NCBI GenBank assembly: GCA_045106235.1
Contig: JBGCEJ010000019.1
Span: 22,214 to 86,213 of the forward strand
Direction: 5' to 3'
Length of the DNA: 64,000 nt
DNA from: UBA4427 sp045106235
GTDB taxonomy: Bacteria > Myxococcota_A > UBA9160 > UBA4427
This document shows positions 51,317-61,614 of this stretch, piece by piece (the stretch's first letter is position 1; each line of letters starts with the position of its first letter). The notes beneath the pieces are model-generated. The model was given only the letters and a program-made list of their open reading frames with translations. It did no database searches and was not told where the DNA came from. The translations under genes were made by a program, and so were the position numbers.

Positions 51317-51748
51317 TCAGTACGTGGAGCCGAACGCCGCCGTAAAGATCGCAAAGTCCGCCGGCCCCGCTACGCCGTCTCCATTCAGATCTGCGCGCAG
51401 CGATCCGGTACCGAGCAAGAACTGAAAGAAGAGCAAATCGACATTATCGATCACGCGATTGTATTGGTAATCCGCCTTCCAGGGACAAGGCGCGAAGCCG
51501 TAGTAGGCGACGAAGGTGTTCACATCGAAGTTATCGACTGCACCGTCCCCATTCAGATCCGCCGCGCTACTTGGCGCGCCAAAAGCCACGATAAATTGGG
51601 CCACATCCGCCGGCGTTCTCGCACCGTCGCCATCGTAGTCGACCGCACACGTCGAAGCCTGGGCGAAGCTCACGCTCGGCATAGCAAAGATCAGCACAAG
51701 GGCCGAAAATAGAAAAAACGAAATCAGGTGTCGCTTGGTCTTCATCAT
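51317..51748 (-). CDS. Secreted protein with four dockerin-type / EF-hand repeats
   Basis: A 143-residue protein: a signal peptide (about 1-31) then nothing but four calcium-loop repeats. The loops begin DYDGDGARTPADV, DLNGDGAVDNFDV, DYQYNRVIDNVDL and DLNGDGVAGPADF; the third has lost the Gly-Asp of the loop and probably does not bind calcium well. Each is followed by a helix ending FG or LG, as in type I dockerins. No cohesin, catalytic domain or sorting tail is fused. ATG 51748 (a double ATG) has AAGGAGAG upstream. The protein may be a calcium-stabilised adhesion or scaffold unit. Confidence 0.88.
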   Translation of the reverse strand: MMKTKRHLISFFLFSALVLIFAMPSVSFAQASTCAVDYDGDGARTPADVAQFIVAFGAPSSAADLNGDGAVDNFDVNTFVAYYGFAPCPWKADYQYNRVIDNVDLLFFQFLLGTGSLRADLNGDGVAGPADFAIFTAAFGSTY

Positions 51749-51850
51749 TGAGACTCTCTCCTTCTCACTCAGGTCGCTCCCAACTGCGCGAGCAGAATCG
51801 GTCACCTCGCGCCGCGGAGCGGAGCGGAAGCCGCCATGGCTCCCTGCCTC

Positions 51851-51879
51851 CATAGGAACATTGTTAGTTCCGAAGTCAA
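51851..51879 (-). promoter_or_regulatory. Candidate promoter and operator of the dockerin-like gene
   Basis: On the minus strand TTGACT (51879-51874) and CCTATG (51856-51851) are 17 bases apart. Between and partly over them lies the inverted repeat GGAAC-ATTGTTA-GTTCC (51855-51871), placed where a repressor would block polymerase. Confidence 0.35.
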
Positions 51880-52091
51880 ACCAAAAACGAAAGAAGCCTC
51901 GAATCCGCAAGTCGATGTCGAATCGGAAATATGAGGCCGACCAGAATGCATCGCTGACGGCCCGTCGCCTAACGGGGAATCAGTTCCGTCACCAAACCCC
52001 CGCACCCATCACCCTGCGCCTAACATCAAATAACGCCGCATCAGACAGGCGAACCCACCACACGCACGCCCACCCGAAGACAAGGCCCCAC
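51880..52091. other. Non-coding stretch between the dockerin promoter and the hppA terminator
   Basis: Together with the flanking regulatory and 3' elements this is part of a roughly 500-base gap (51749-52257). I see no gene, RNA gene or repeat in 51880-52091. Confidence 0.6.
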
Positions 52092-52128
52092 AAAAGAAAA
52101 CGCCCCGATCCTTCCGGACCGGGGCGTC
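52092..52128 (-). terminator. Rho-independent terminator of hppA
   Basis: On the minus strand ACGCCCCG and CGGGGCGT form an 8-bp stem with inner TCC/GGA pairs, followed by TTTTCTTTT. It is about 130 bases after the hppA stop. Confidence 0.8.
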
Positions 52129-52167
52129 ATTCTCAATCTGACGATCTTTTAAATCACCGCCGCTCAA

Positions 52168-52257
52168 AGCGCCTGCGGCTTTTGGGGGCGCCTATCGGCG
52201 CCCCAAACTTAGCGAGTAGCGCCTGCGGCGTTTTGGGCGCCTATCGGCGCCCAAGAA
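52168..52257. repeat. Duplicated 50-bp hairpin unit downstream of hppA
   Basis: Two copies, starting at 52168 and 52218, share AGCGCCTGCGGC, then a stem GGGCGCC-TATC-GGCGCCC (longer in the first copy) and a short second stem GCC-TGC-GGC. The last copy ends at the hppA stop. The units are in the 3' untranslated region, before the terminator. Confidence 0.9.
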
Positions 52258-54354
<2,097 letters not shown>

Positions 54355-54979
54355 TTTTCGAATCCATCCTCATCAAGCGGAGAGCGAGGAGTCCGCCCGG
54401 TTCATCGCGCTTTGGGACGAGGCTCTGGTCGAGGGCAGCTCGCAAGCGGTCCGTCGATCAGGCTTTCGTTTTCCAGCGGCAGATGACGAGCGTAACCGGG
54501 GCCTTCTCGGCGCCCGCTCTCGACACACCCTCGAGCCATCCGCTCGATCCCGAACCTCGCGCGTGTCGCGGGTGGGCGCCCTCTCCCGGGGCGGGTGTCT
54601 ATCCATCATTCTCTGATGGCTAATTATCTATCCAGTTGTGTTTCCAGCGTACTGTGGAATCCGAGCGTAAAACGCCTGAGAGGCGCTCACAAAACGGCAC
54701 AGAAAGGGAACGATCCCGGCCCAGGTATTAGCGACTCCCGCGGGCCCGAGCAAGCAAATCGGCCGAGTTTTCAACATGTTGCGATGCTTGCCGACGAATC
54801 GCACGAGAGAAGCGGGCCCGACTTCACCCAGCTCAGGCGCAGCTTCGCTCGGGCCTTCTCTGGACTCCTCCCCCGAGGGTGGGCGGCCCGTTCAATGCGT
54901 CGAGAACGCCCCAGCGATGGCGCTTCGATTCAGGCATTTCGCTCCGTCGCGAGGCCGGACCGCCGGCATCACGCCGGCC
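54355..54979. other. 625-base stretch without a gene upstream of hppA
   Basis: No gene is supported; the open frames here are GC-rich shadows. It holds an AT-rich island (54613-54648) that could be the hppA promoter with a leader of about 250 bases, a 10-bp palindrome CAACATGTTG (54772-54781), a flanking dyad GCAAGCA...TGCTTGC, and the inverted repeat GAGGCCGG...CCGGCCTC (54951-54981) at the VOC gene stop. Confidence 0.55.
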
Positions 54980-55423
54980 TCAGCCGCGCGCGAGGGCATA
55001 CTCCGCGCTGTTGGCCTGGCCATCGGGAAACTGCGCAAATTCAATCGTTCGCCCGTCCGGATCCTGAACGAAGACCATCATCAGCCCCGGCGCCATCTCT
55101 CGAGGTCCCATCAGCGGCTTCACCCCTGCATCCAAGATCGCCTGATGGGTCGCTTCGATATCTGCCACGCCGAAGGCCAAGATCGGGGACGAGGAGCCGT
55201 CCACAGGCTTCGGATCTGTGAGGGAGGCGCCAAACTCGATCACCACGCTGCCTCCCACGAGGCATCCGACCATCCGCCGGGTCGCTCCGGGCTGCCCGGG
55301 CTCGGGGAATTCCTGTTGGAAAATCTCCTCGAGCCCCAAGAGTCCCTGGTAGAAGGCGATCGAATCCTCGAGATTCGACACCTGCATCACGACATGGGAG
55401 AAGTTCTGGATTTCAAGCGGCAT
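54980..55423 (-). CDS. VOC (glyoxalase/bleomycin-resistance/dioxygenase) superfamily protein
   Basis: A 147-residue two-module VOC protein: FSHVVMQVSNLEDSIAFYQG at the start, VIEFGAS mid-protein and FVQDPDGRTIEFAQ at the end. H8-like and E-terminal residues sit where the metal ligands normally are. The group includes glyoxalases, epimerases and dioxygenases; the reaction is unknown. ATG 55423 follows GGAGGGAG; the upstream open frame overlaps the promoter of the acyl-CoA ligase gene. It is divergent from that gene and could act on the same substrate. Confidence 0.9.
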   Translation of the reverse strand: MPLEIQNFSHVVMQVSNLEDSIAFYQGLLGLEEIFQQEFPEPGQPGATRRMVGCLVGGSVVIEFGASLTDPKPVDGSSSPILAFGVADIEATHQAILDAGVKPLMGPREMAPGLMMVFVQDPDGRTIEFAQFPDGQANSAEYALARG

Positions 55424-55560
55424 TTCGCTCCCTCCATCGCCCTGCGCTTTCCCATCCAGGAAGGGCGGGATTCGCGACGATCTGGAGAGCAAACGATCAT
55501 AGATCTGCCCGCTTCTGACAAGCAAGGCGATCCGGCGCGCCGCCCCCTATTCTGACCGCT

Positions 55561-57057
55561 ATGCGCATCCAAAACCATTACGTCTCCAATGCCGAGGCCC
55601 TCGCCGGCGCCGCCCGCTTCGCCCGCACCCTCGACGCCGCGGGCGTCCCGGCTCGCGGCTCCGTGGCTTGCCTGCTCGCCAACACCCCTGAGTTCCTCTC
55701 GGTCTACCGCGGCGCGACTTGGTCGGGGCGACGCTTCACCCCGCTCTCAGGGCGCTGGACGGCGGATGATGCCGCCTACGTCATCGAAAATTGTGAAGCC
55801 GACGCTCTCGTCGTCGACGCACGCTACGCCGAAATCGTGGAGACCGGCGCGGCGAGGATCGCCCCGGAACGTCGTTTCGCCGTCGGCGCGGAAATCCCGG
55901 GGTTCCGTCCCTGGGCAGAAGTCGAAGCGGAATCCGGTGCTGAATACGAAAAGCCCCTCTGCGGAGACACCATGCTCTACACCTCGGGGACAACGGGCCG
56001 ACCGAAGGGGGTCTTGCGCGCAGCTCCACCCGAGGGCCCACCCCCGACCCTCGTCGCGTCATCAGGCATGGCCATGATGCAGGCCTTCATGCCCGAAGGC
56101 GCACGAGACGGAATCCATCTCGTCTCGGCACCACTCTACCATGCCGGACCTAACACCTACTGCGACGGGGCGCTCCTGCTCGGTGCCGATATCGTCATGA
56201 TGGAAAAATTCGATGCGGAGGCGTTTCTCGCTGCCATCGAAAAGTACAAAGCAACCTCCACCTTTCTCGTCCCGACCCATTTCGTCCGGCTGCTTCGCCT
56301 CCCTGCGGAAGTTCGGAATCGCTACGACCTTTCGTCTCTCGCTCTTGTCTGCCACGGCTCGGCGCCGGTCTCCGTGCCCGTCAAGCAAGCCATGATCGAA
56401 TGGTGGGGTCCGATTCTCTTCGAGTTCTACGGCGGAACCGAAGGCGGCGGCGTCATGATCAGCTCGGAAGAATGGCTGAATAAACCCGGCTCCGTCGGCC
56501 GCCCGCGACCCGGTGTCGAGCTGCGCATCCTCGATGAAGCGGGCGCGCCCGTTGCCCCCGGCGTCGAGGGAACGGTCTGTTTCGATCTCGAATCCTCGCC
56601 CTTCGAGTACAAGGACGACCCCGAGAAAACCGCCGAAAGCCGCCACGGCGCGGGCTATTTCACGATGGGGGACATCGGATACGTCGATGAAGACGGCTAT
56701 CTCTTCCTCTGCGATCGCCGTGCGGATGTGATCATCTCGGGGGGCGTCAACATCTACCCCGCACAAATCGAATCCGCGATCCTTGAGCTCGACTGCGTCG
56801 CCGATTGCTGTGTCGTCGGCGTTCCGAACGAGGAATGGGGCGAGGAGGTGCGGGCCATCATTCAGGTCGTTGAGGGCGAAGCGGAGTCGGCAGAGACGAA
56901 GGACGCGATCCTCAAGCATTGTCGCGAGAAGCTCTCGGGGTATCAGGTGCCGCGGGACGTCGACTTTCACGAGGCGCTCCCGCGGACGGAAACCGGGAAA
57001 CTCGCGCGGCGATCGATTCGGGAGCGGTACTGGAAGGACGCGGGGCGGCGGCTCTAA
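55561..57057 (+). CDS. Acyl-CoA synthetase (AMP-binding)
   Basis: A 498-residue adenylate-forming ligase with MLYTSGTTGRPKGVL, GGTEGGG, the GDIGYVDEDGYLFLCDR hinge and PRTETGKLARR with the catalytic lysine. It is similar in layout to the ligase at 13983 but shorter and lacks the Ala/Gly insertion. There is no ribosome site before the ATG, and TATTCT at 55546-55551 would give a nearly leaderless message. The substrate is unknown. It converges on oadB, with two bases between the stops. Confidence 0.94.
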   Translation: MRIQNHYVSNAEALAGAARFARTLDAAGVPARGSVACLLANTPEFLSVYRGATWSGRRFTPLSGRWTADDAAYVIENCEADALVVDARYAEIVETGAARIAPERRFAVGAEIPGFRPWAEVEAESGAEYEKPLCGDTMLYTSGTTGRPKGVLRAAPPEGPPPTLVASSGMAMMQAFMPEGARDGIHLVSAPLYHAGPNTYCDGALLLGADIVMMEKFDAEAFLAAIEKYKATSTFLVPTHFVRLLRLPAEVRNRYDLSSLALVCHGSAPVSVPVKQAMIEWWGPILFEFYGGTEGGGVMISSEEWLNKPGSVGRPRPGVELRILDEAGAPVAPGVEGTVCFDLESSPFEYKDDPEKTAESRHGAGYFTMGDIGYVDEDGYLFLCDRRADVIISGGVNIYPAQIESAILELDCVADCCVVGVPNEEWGEEVRAIIQVVEGEAESAETKDAILKHCREKLSGYQVPRDVDFHEALPRTETGKLARRSIRERYWKDAGRRL

Positions 57058-57059
57058 AC

Positions 57060-58196
57060 CTAACGCGCCAGCGCCAGAAGCACGCCCGCCGCAACCGCCG
57101 ACCCGAGCACACCCGCCACATTCGGCCCCATCGCATGCATGAGCAAGAAATTCTGCGGATTCGATTCGAGCCCCACCTTGTTCACAACTCGGGCTGCCAT
57201 CGGAACCGCGCTGACGCCCGCTGCACCGATCAAAGGATTCACAGGATCCGTACTCAGCCGATTCATCAGCTTCGCAAGCAGCACACCCGAAGCCGTCCCG
57301 ATTGAAAATGCGATCAGCCCCAGAACCAAAATCCCGAGCGTCTCGGGAGACAAGAACTTGTCCGCAGCGAGCTTCGACCCGACCGCGAGCCCCAAGAGAA
57401 TCGTGACGATATTGATCAGCTCGTTCTGCGCCGCGTCGGCCAACCGGTCGACGACCCCGGACTCGCTCAGCAGATTCCCAAACATCAGCGCCCCAACGAG
57501 GGGGGTTGCGTCCGGAATCAGCAGCGCGCAGAGCAGGAGCACGACGATGGGGAAGATGATCTTCTCCACCCGCTTCACGGGGCGCAGCTGATCCATCTTG
57601 ATCGCACGCTCCTCTTCCGTCGTGAGCAGGCGCATGATCGGCGGCTGAATGATCGGAACGAGGGCCATATATGAATAGGCAGCGACCGCGATGGCCCCAA
57701 GTAGATCCGGCGCCAAACGGCCGGCCAGAAAAATCGCAGTCGGGCCGTCCGCCCCGCCGATGATTCCAATGGCGGCGGCATCCCCGAGGCTAAAATCGAT
57801 GGCGTCGACGTGCTCCGACAAGAAGAGCGCGCCGAGTAGGGTCGTGAATATGCCAAACTGCGCCGCCGCCCCCAGCAGGGCCGTTTTGGGATGGGCCAGC
57901 AGAGGACCGAAATCCGTCATCGCCCCGACGCCCATGAAAATCAAAAGAGGAAAGAGGCCATTCGCGATTCCGGCGTCGTAGATGATGCCGAGAAAGCCCG
58001 CGTGATCTGCGATTCCGGCGACGGGAATATTCGCAAGCAGTCCGCCAAAGCCGATCGGGACAAGAAGCAGGGGCTCGAAGCCGCGCTTGATTCCCAGGTA
58101 CAGAAGCCCCAAGCAGACCGGGAACATCAGCACCTGTCCGAGGGACTCGAAATTGGCGATGCCCGTCGCTTGCCAGAGTTCGAGTGCGGCGTTCAA
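57060..58196 (-). CDS. oadB: Sodium-translocating decarboxylase beta subunit (oxaloacetate decarboxylase type)
   Basis: A 378-residue membrane protein with about nine helices that couples decarboxylation of carboxybiotin to Na+ export. The conserved GGADGPTAIF and GAAGVSAVPMAARV segments carry the ion-path residues. The start is a TTG at 58196 that overlaps the oadA stop (TTGA); the first residues NAALELWQATGI align with known beta subunits, so this is preferred over later ATGs. It is the last gene of oadG-oadA-oadB. The family also serves methylmalonyl-CoA and glutaconyl-CoA decarboxylases, but oadA next door supports the oxaloacetate type. Confidence 0.95.
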   Translation of the reverse strand: MNAALELWQATGIANFESLGQVLMFPVCLGLLYLGIKRGFEPLLLVPIGFGGLLANIPVAGIADHAGFLGIIYDAGIANGLFPLLIFMGVGAMTDFGPLLAHPKTALLGAAAQFGIFTTLLGALFLSEHVDAIDFSLGDAAAIGIIGGADGPTAIFLAGRLAPDLLGAIAVAAYSYMALVPIIQPPIMRLLTTEEERAIKMDQLRPVKRVEKIIFPIVVLLLCALLIPDATPLVGALMFGNLLSESGVVDRLADAAQNELINIVTILLGLAVGSKLAADKFLSPETLGILVLGLIAFSIGTASGVLLAKLMNRLSTDPVNPLIGAAGVSAVPMAARVVNKVGLESNPQNFLLMHAMGPNVAGVLGSAVAAGVLLALAR

Positions 58197-60013
58197 GGTG
58201 TAATCTCCGCAAGCGCATCACCCACCGCAACGCTCTGGTCTGGACTCACAAGCAGCGCGCTCACGACCCCCGCACAAGGCGCTTTCACTTCGATCTCCAT
58301 CTTCAGCGCCTCAAGCATCAGCAGCACATCGCCCTCTTCGACACGCTCCCCCTCCTTCGCATCGACGCGGAGGACCTGCCCGGCGAGTTCCGCCGCCACG
58401 ATTTCTCCCGACCCGGTCGCCTGTCCGGCCGCGCCTCCGGCGGGCGGGCCTGCCGCATTCAGTTCGCCGATCGAGTAGTCGTAGGCTTTGCCATTCACCG
58501 TGGCCTTGCCCGCCCCATCGAAGGCGACATCGTAGCTTCGCCCTCCAAGCGAAACGCTGAAGCCCTCGGCCGCCCCCGCGGCGTCCGCTGCCGCCTCAAC
58601 CTTCCGGATGCCGTCGGGCCGGTCGCCCTTCAGAAACGCGATGCCCTTCTCTTTCAAAGCCGACGCGATGAAAATCGTTTCGTCTGTGATTTCGAGACCG
58701 CTCTCCGTGAGTAATTCCTTCGCGGGGCCGATGCCCTTTTTAGGATCCTCATCGTTGATCTCGCGAGGATCCCGCGTGGTCGGCTCGAGCCCGAGCTGCT
58801 CCCCGGCGAGCGCAACGATCTCGGGATCGGCGGGCACAGGCGTCTTCCCGAAATAACCGAGCACCATTTTCCCGTAGCCCTCGGCAATCCGCTTCCAGGG
58901 ACCGAGCACGACATTGTTATACGCCTGCTGAAAATAGAACTGGCTGACCGGCGTGACCGACGAGCCAAAGCCGCCCTTGCGCACCACGTCACTCATGGCC
59001 GCAATCACGTCCGGAAACTGATGCAGCGTCCCGGCGTCCCGCATCATTTGCGTGTTAGCCGTCAGCGCGCCGCCCGGCATGGGCGAATAGGGAATCAGCG
59101 GCTCCACCATCGTCGCTTCCGGGGGCAGGAAATAGTCCTTCATGCAGTCCTTGAAGACGGCCTCCGCCTCAACCACCCGGTCCACATCGATCGCATCTTC
59201 TTCGTTGCCGAGCACGTAGTCCGTGCCGCGCAGCGCATGCCACATCACGATAAAATCGGGCTGGCTTGTCCCCCCCGAAGCGGGCGCCATGGCCAGATCA
59301 ATTCCATCCGCCCCGGCATCGAGCGCCGCTTTATACGCTGCCACGCTCACGCCTGCGGTCTCATGGGTATGCAGCCGCAGGTGAATATCGTCCCCAAGCC
59401 GTCGCCGCGCGAGCTTGATCGTGTCGTAGACCTTCGACGGCACGGCGGTTCCCGAAGCGTCTTTGAAGCAAACGCTATGGAAGGGCACGCCGTCGTCGAG
59501 AATATCCTCGAGGGTTTTCATGTAAAACTCAGGCGTATGCGCACCTTCGCAGCCCGGCGGAAGCTCCATCAACGTCACAACAACTTCGTGATTGAGTCCC
59601 GCCTCCGCGATACAGCGCCCCGAATAGGAAAGATTCCGCACATCGTTCAGCGCGTCGAAATTTCGGATCGTCGTCATGCCATGCTTCTTAAACATCTTGG
59701 CATGCAGGTCGATGATGTCGGAACTCTGAGAATCGAGCCCAACGACGTTCACCCCCCGAGACAGCGTCTGCAGGTTCGCCGCCGGCCCCGCGGTCGCCCG
59801 AAATGCGTCCATCATGTCGAACGCATCCTCTTGGCAATAGAGGTAAAGCGACTGGTAGCGCGCACCGCCCCCGGCCTCGAAATGGGTAAAGCCTGCGGCC
59901 TTCGAGGCCTCAAGGGCCGGCAGAAAATCGGCCGTTTTCACACGGGCGCCGTAGACCGACTGAAAACCGTCGCGGAACGACGTGTTCATGACCTGAACCA
60001 ACTTCTTCGGCAT
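58193..60013 (-). CDS. oadA: Oxaloacetate decarboxylase alpha subunit (carboxyltransferase + biotinyl domain)
   Basis: A 606-residue protein. The carboxyltransferase barrel has CFKDASG with the probable carbamylated Lys and LHTHETAG with the metal-binding His pair. The N-terminus NTSFRDGFQS differs from the usual DTTLRDxxQS. A flexible Gly/Ala/Pro linker leads to the biotinyl domain, where the acceptor is Lys571 in EALKMEIEVKAP; the usual motif has Met before the Lys, so the Leu is unusual. The enzyme transfers CO2 from oxaloacetate to biotin and, with the beta and gamma subunits, pumps Na+. It starts two bases after oadG and its stop overlaps oadB. Confidence 0.93.
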   Translation of the reverse strand: MPKKLVQVMNTSFRDGFQSVYGARVKTADFLPALEASKAAGFTHFEAGGGARYQSLYLYCQEDAFDMMDAFRATAGPAANLQTLSRGVNVVGLDSQSSDIIDLHAKMFKKHGMTTIRNFDALNDVRNLSYSGRCIAEAGLNHEVVVTLMELPPGCEGAHTPEFYMKTLEDILDDGVPFHSVCFKDASGTAVPSKVYDTIKLARRRLGDDIHLRLHTHETAGVSVAAYKAALDAGADGIDLAMAPASGGTSQPDFIVMWHALRGTDYVLGNEEDAIDVDRVVEAEAVFKDCMKDYFLPPEATMVEPLIPYSPMPGGALTANTQMMRDAGTLHQFPDVIAAMSDVVRKGGFGSSVTPVSQFYFQQAYNNVVLGPWKRIAEGYGKMVLGYFGKTPVPADPEIVALAGEQLGLEPTTRDPREINDEDPKKGIGPAKELLTESGLEITDETIFIASALKEKGIAFLKGDRPDGIRKVEAAADAAGAAEGFSVSLGGRSYDVAFDGAGKATVNGKAYDYSIGELNAAGPPAGGAAGQATGSGEIVAAELAGQVLRVDAKEGERVEEGDVLLMLEALKMEIEVKAPCAGVVSALLVSPDQSVAVGDALAEITP

Positions 60014-60015
60014 AC

Positions 60016-60261
60016 CTAGATCCTCTGCCCCTTTCGCGCGGCCTCAGCCAGCGCCAACACCAATGCGATCTCGCCTTCGTCGCCGGCCCCCGCGTGGCCC
60101 GCCCCCGCTGCCGGAAGCCGCACGGCGGGCTCTTCGGGGAAATGCGCCGCAAAGGCCTCGAAGAAAGCGGCGGAGGCCTTCATCACGACAACGAGAAATG
60201 CGAGAAAGGAAAAAACGGTCAGCATGCCCACGACCATCAGTCGAACGCCTTCGGCCAGCAT
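60016..60261 (-). CDS. oadG: Oxaloacetate decarboxylase gamma subunit-like protein
   Basis: An 81-residue small membrane protein with one helix (about residues 8-28), a Pro/Ala/Gly linker and a charged C-terminus, the usual shape of OadG, which holds alpha and beta together. Sequence similarity is low, as in all gamma subunits, so context is the main argument: it is the first gene of the operon and is two bases from oadA. ATG 60261 has GAGAGGAG upstream; the open frame before it was rejected. The terminal zinc-binding histidines known from some OadG proteins are not obvious. Confidence 0.85.
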   Translation of the reverse strand: MLAEGVRLMVVGMLTVFSFLAFLVVVMKASAAFFEAFAAHFPEEPAVRLPAAGAGHAGAGDEGEIALVLALAEAARKGQRI

Positions 60262-60314
60262 CTCGGCTCTCCTCTCAGACTCGTTCGGGCGACACCGCCA
60301 CACGTCGCAAGGCG

Positions 60315-60329
60315 GCGATTCAAAATCGC
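60315..60329. promoter_or_regulatory. Palindrome between oadG and the Tat reductase gene
   Basis: GCGATT-CAA-AATCGC is a perfect 6-bp-arm inverted repeat in the divergent intergenic region, about 54 bases before oadG. It could be an operator; there is also an A8 tract at 60443-60450. Confidence 0.3.
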
Positions 60330-60529
60330 GATCAATCCCTTCGAGGGGTCACATCGCGAAGAACCAAGGGGGGACACCCGAAAGTTAGAGCGAATCGAAA
60401 AACTTGCCCCCCTCCCTTCCCGATTATCGCGAGCCCATGCCGAAAAAAAACCGGCTCGAACGAATCCGGGCTCGCCTCCGCCGTTAGGGAGGTACCCTAT
60501 CCATGAACTTGCCAGGTGAGGAACACGCG

Positions 60530-61570
60530 ATGCCCAAGAATACGACCGGAAGCCGACGATCCTTCTTGAAAATGGCCGCGGTAGCCGGGATCGGTGGACG
60601 TGCCCTCCTCCGAACGCGCGATGCGGGTGCTGCGGTCTATGCGGCAAAGGCCGCATCGGGTAGTCCTGCGGAATGGCCTCAGTTGGGCCGACGCGTGCTC
60701 GGTCGAACGGGCTTTGCGGGCAGTCGACTGGTCTTTGGCTGCGGGGCCGCGCTGTCGCGGGGACGGAAGGACGATCTTCTGGACGCTGCCTTCGATGCCG
60801 GCATCAACGTTTTTGATGTCGGGACCCGCCGGTACTACCGCGACGCCGAAATGAACCTGGCCCCCTTTCTGAAAAAGCGACGCGATCAGATTTTCCTGAT
60901 CTCGAAGGCCATGACCTATGTCGAGGTCGAGCCCAATCAGACGATTTCCTCAGCCCAGGGCAAACAAGCCGCTGCCACCTGGACCGAACTGCTTGACCAG
61001 AGCCTTCGGGAGCTCGAGGTTGAGTCCGTCGATGCCTATTACGTGATGGGAGCGAATAATCCCTCCATTCTCGAAAGCCAAGAGATGCAAGGCGCCTTCG
61101 CCAACGCCAAGCAGGCGGGCAAGACCCGGCACATCGGCCTCAGCACCCATCAAAATGCCCAGCGCGTCCTCGAAGCGGCCATGAAGACGGGGGCGTACGA
61201 CCTCGCGCAGATCGCGATCACCCCCGGCGGCTGGTACGACTGGGCGGACAAGAACATCCTCCCCGGCTCCCAAACCATGGCGGAAATTCAGCCTTTCCTG
61301 GATCAGGTCCGGGCCTCGGGAATCGGCCTGATCGGCATGAAGGCAGGCCGCTATCTGGCGGGTCGCAAATTTCTCGGCTGGGGCAAGCCCGACGCCTTCG
61401 ATTCGCATTACAGCGCAGACGTGATGAAGTCAGGTCTCTCGGCTTTCCAGCGGAGCTATGCGTACGTGCTCGGCCATGGTCTGGATGCCGTCAACGCGGA
61501 CATGCAGGTCTTCGCCCATCTCGAAGAGAACGTGGCTGCGGCGGCCAAGTCGGACACGCTCTTCGCCTAA
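60530..61570 (+). CDS. Tat-exported aldo/keto-reductase-fold protein missing the catalytic His
   Basis: A 346-residue protein with a twin-arginine signal, RRSFLK at residues 9-14, then a hydrophobic stretch. The mature part has aldo/keto reductase order: LGRTGFAGSRLVFGCGAAL, FDVGTRRYYRDAE (Asp and Tyr kept), LISKAM (Lys kept), and VDAYYVMGANNP, where the usual His in LLHxP is Met. Loss of His may lower or change activity. Export by Tat implies folding with cofactor in the cytoplasm. ATG 60530 follows GAGGAA; ATG 60503, also with a GGGAGGT site, is possible. Function is unknown. Confidence 0.85.
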   Translation: MPKNTTGSRRSFLKMAAVAGIGGRALLRTRDAGAAVYAAKAASGSPAEWPQLGRRVLGRTGFAGSRLVFGCGAALSRGRKDDLLDAAFDAGINVFDVGTRRYYRDAEMNLAPFLKKRRDQIFLISKAMTYVEVEPNQTISSAQGKQAAATWTELLDQSLRELEVESVDAYYVMGANNPSILESQEMQGAFANAKQAGKTRHIGLSTHQNAQRVLEAAMKTGAYDLAQIAITPGGWYDWADKNILPGSQTMAEIQPFLDQVRASGIGLIGMKAGRYLAGRKFLGWGKPDAFDSHYSADVMKSGLSAFQRSYAYVLGHGLDAVNADMQVFAHLEENVAAAAKSDTLFA

Positions 61571-61614
61571 TATCCGCAGCGGTCGAGGGCTTGTATGCCC
61601 GCTATCTTCGCCCC

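Noticed and set aside
54595..55221. 208-codon open frame on the plus strand upstream of the acyl-CoA ligase
   Set aside because: Runs antisense into the VOC gene and has no recognisable domain; treated as non-coding.
60063..60506. Open frames across the oadG-reductase intergenic region
   Set aside because: Arg/Pro-rich shadows that cover oadG on the other strand and the divergent promoter region.
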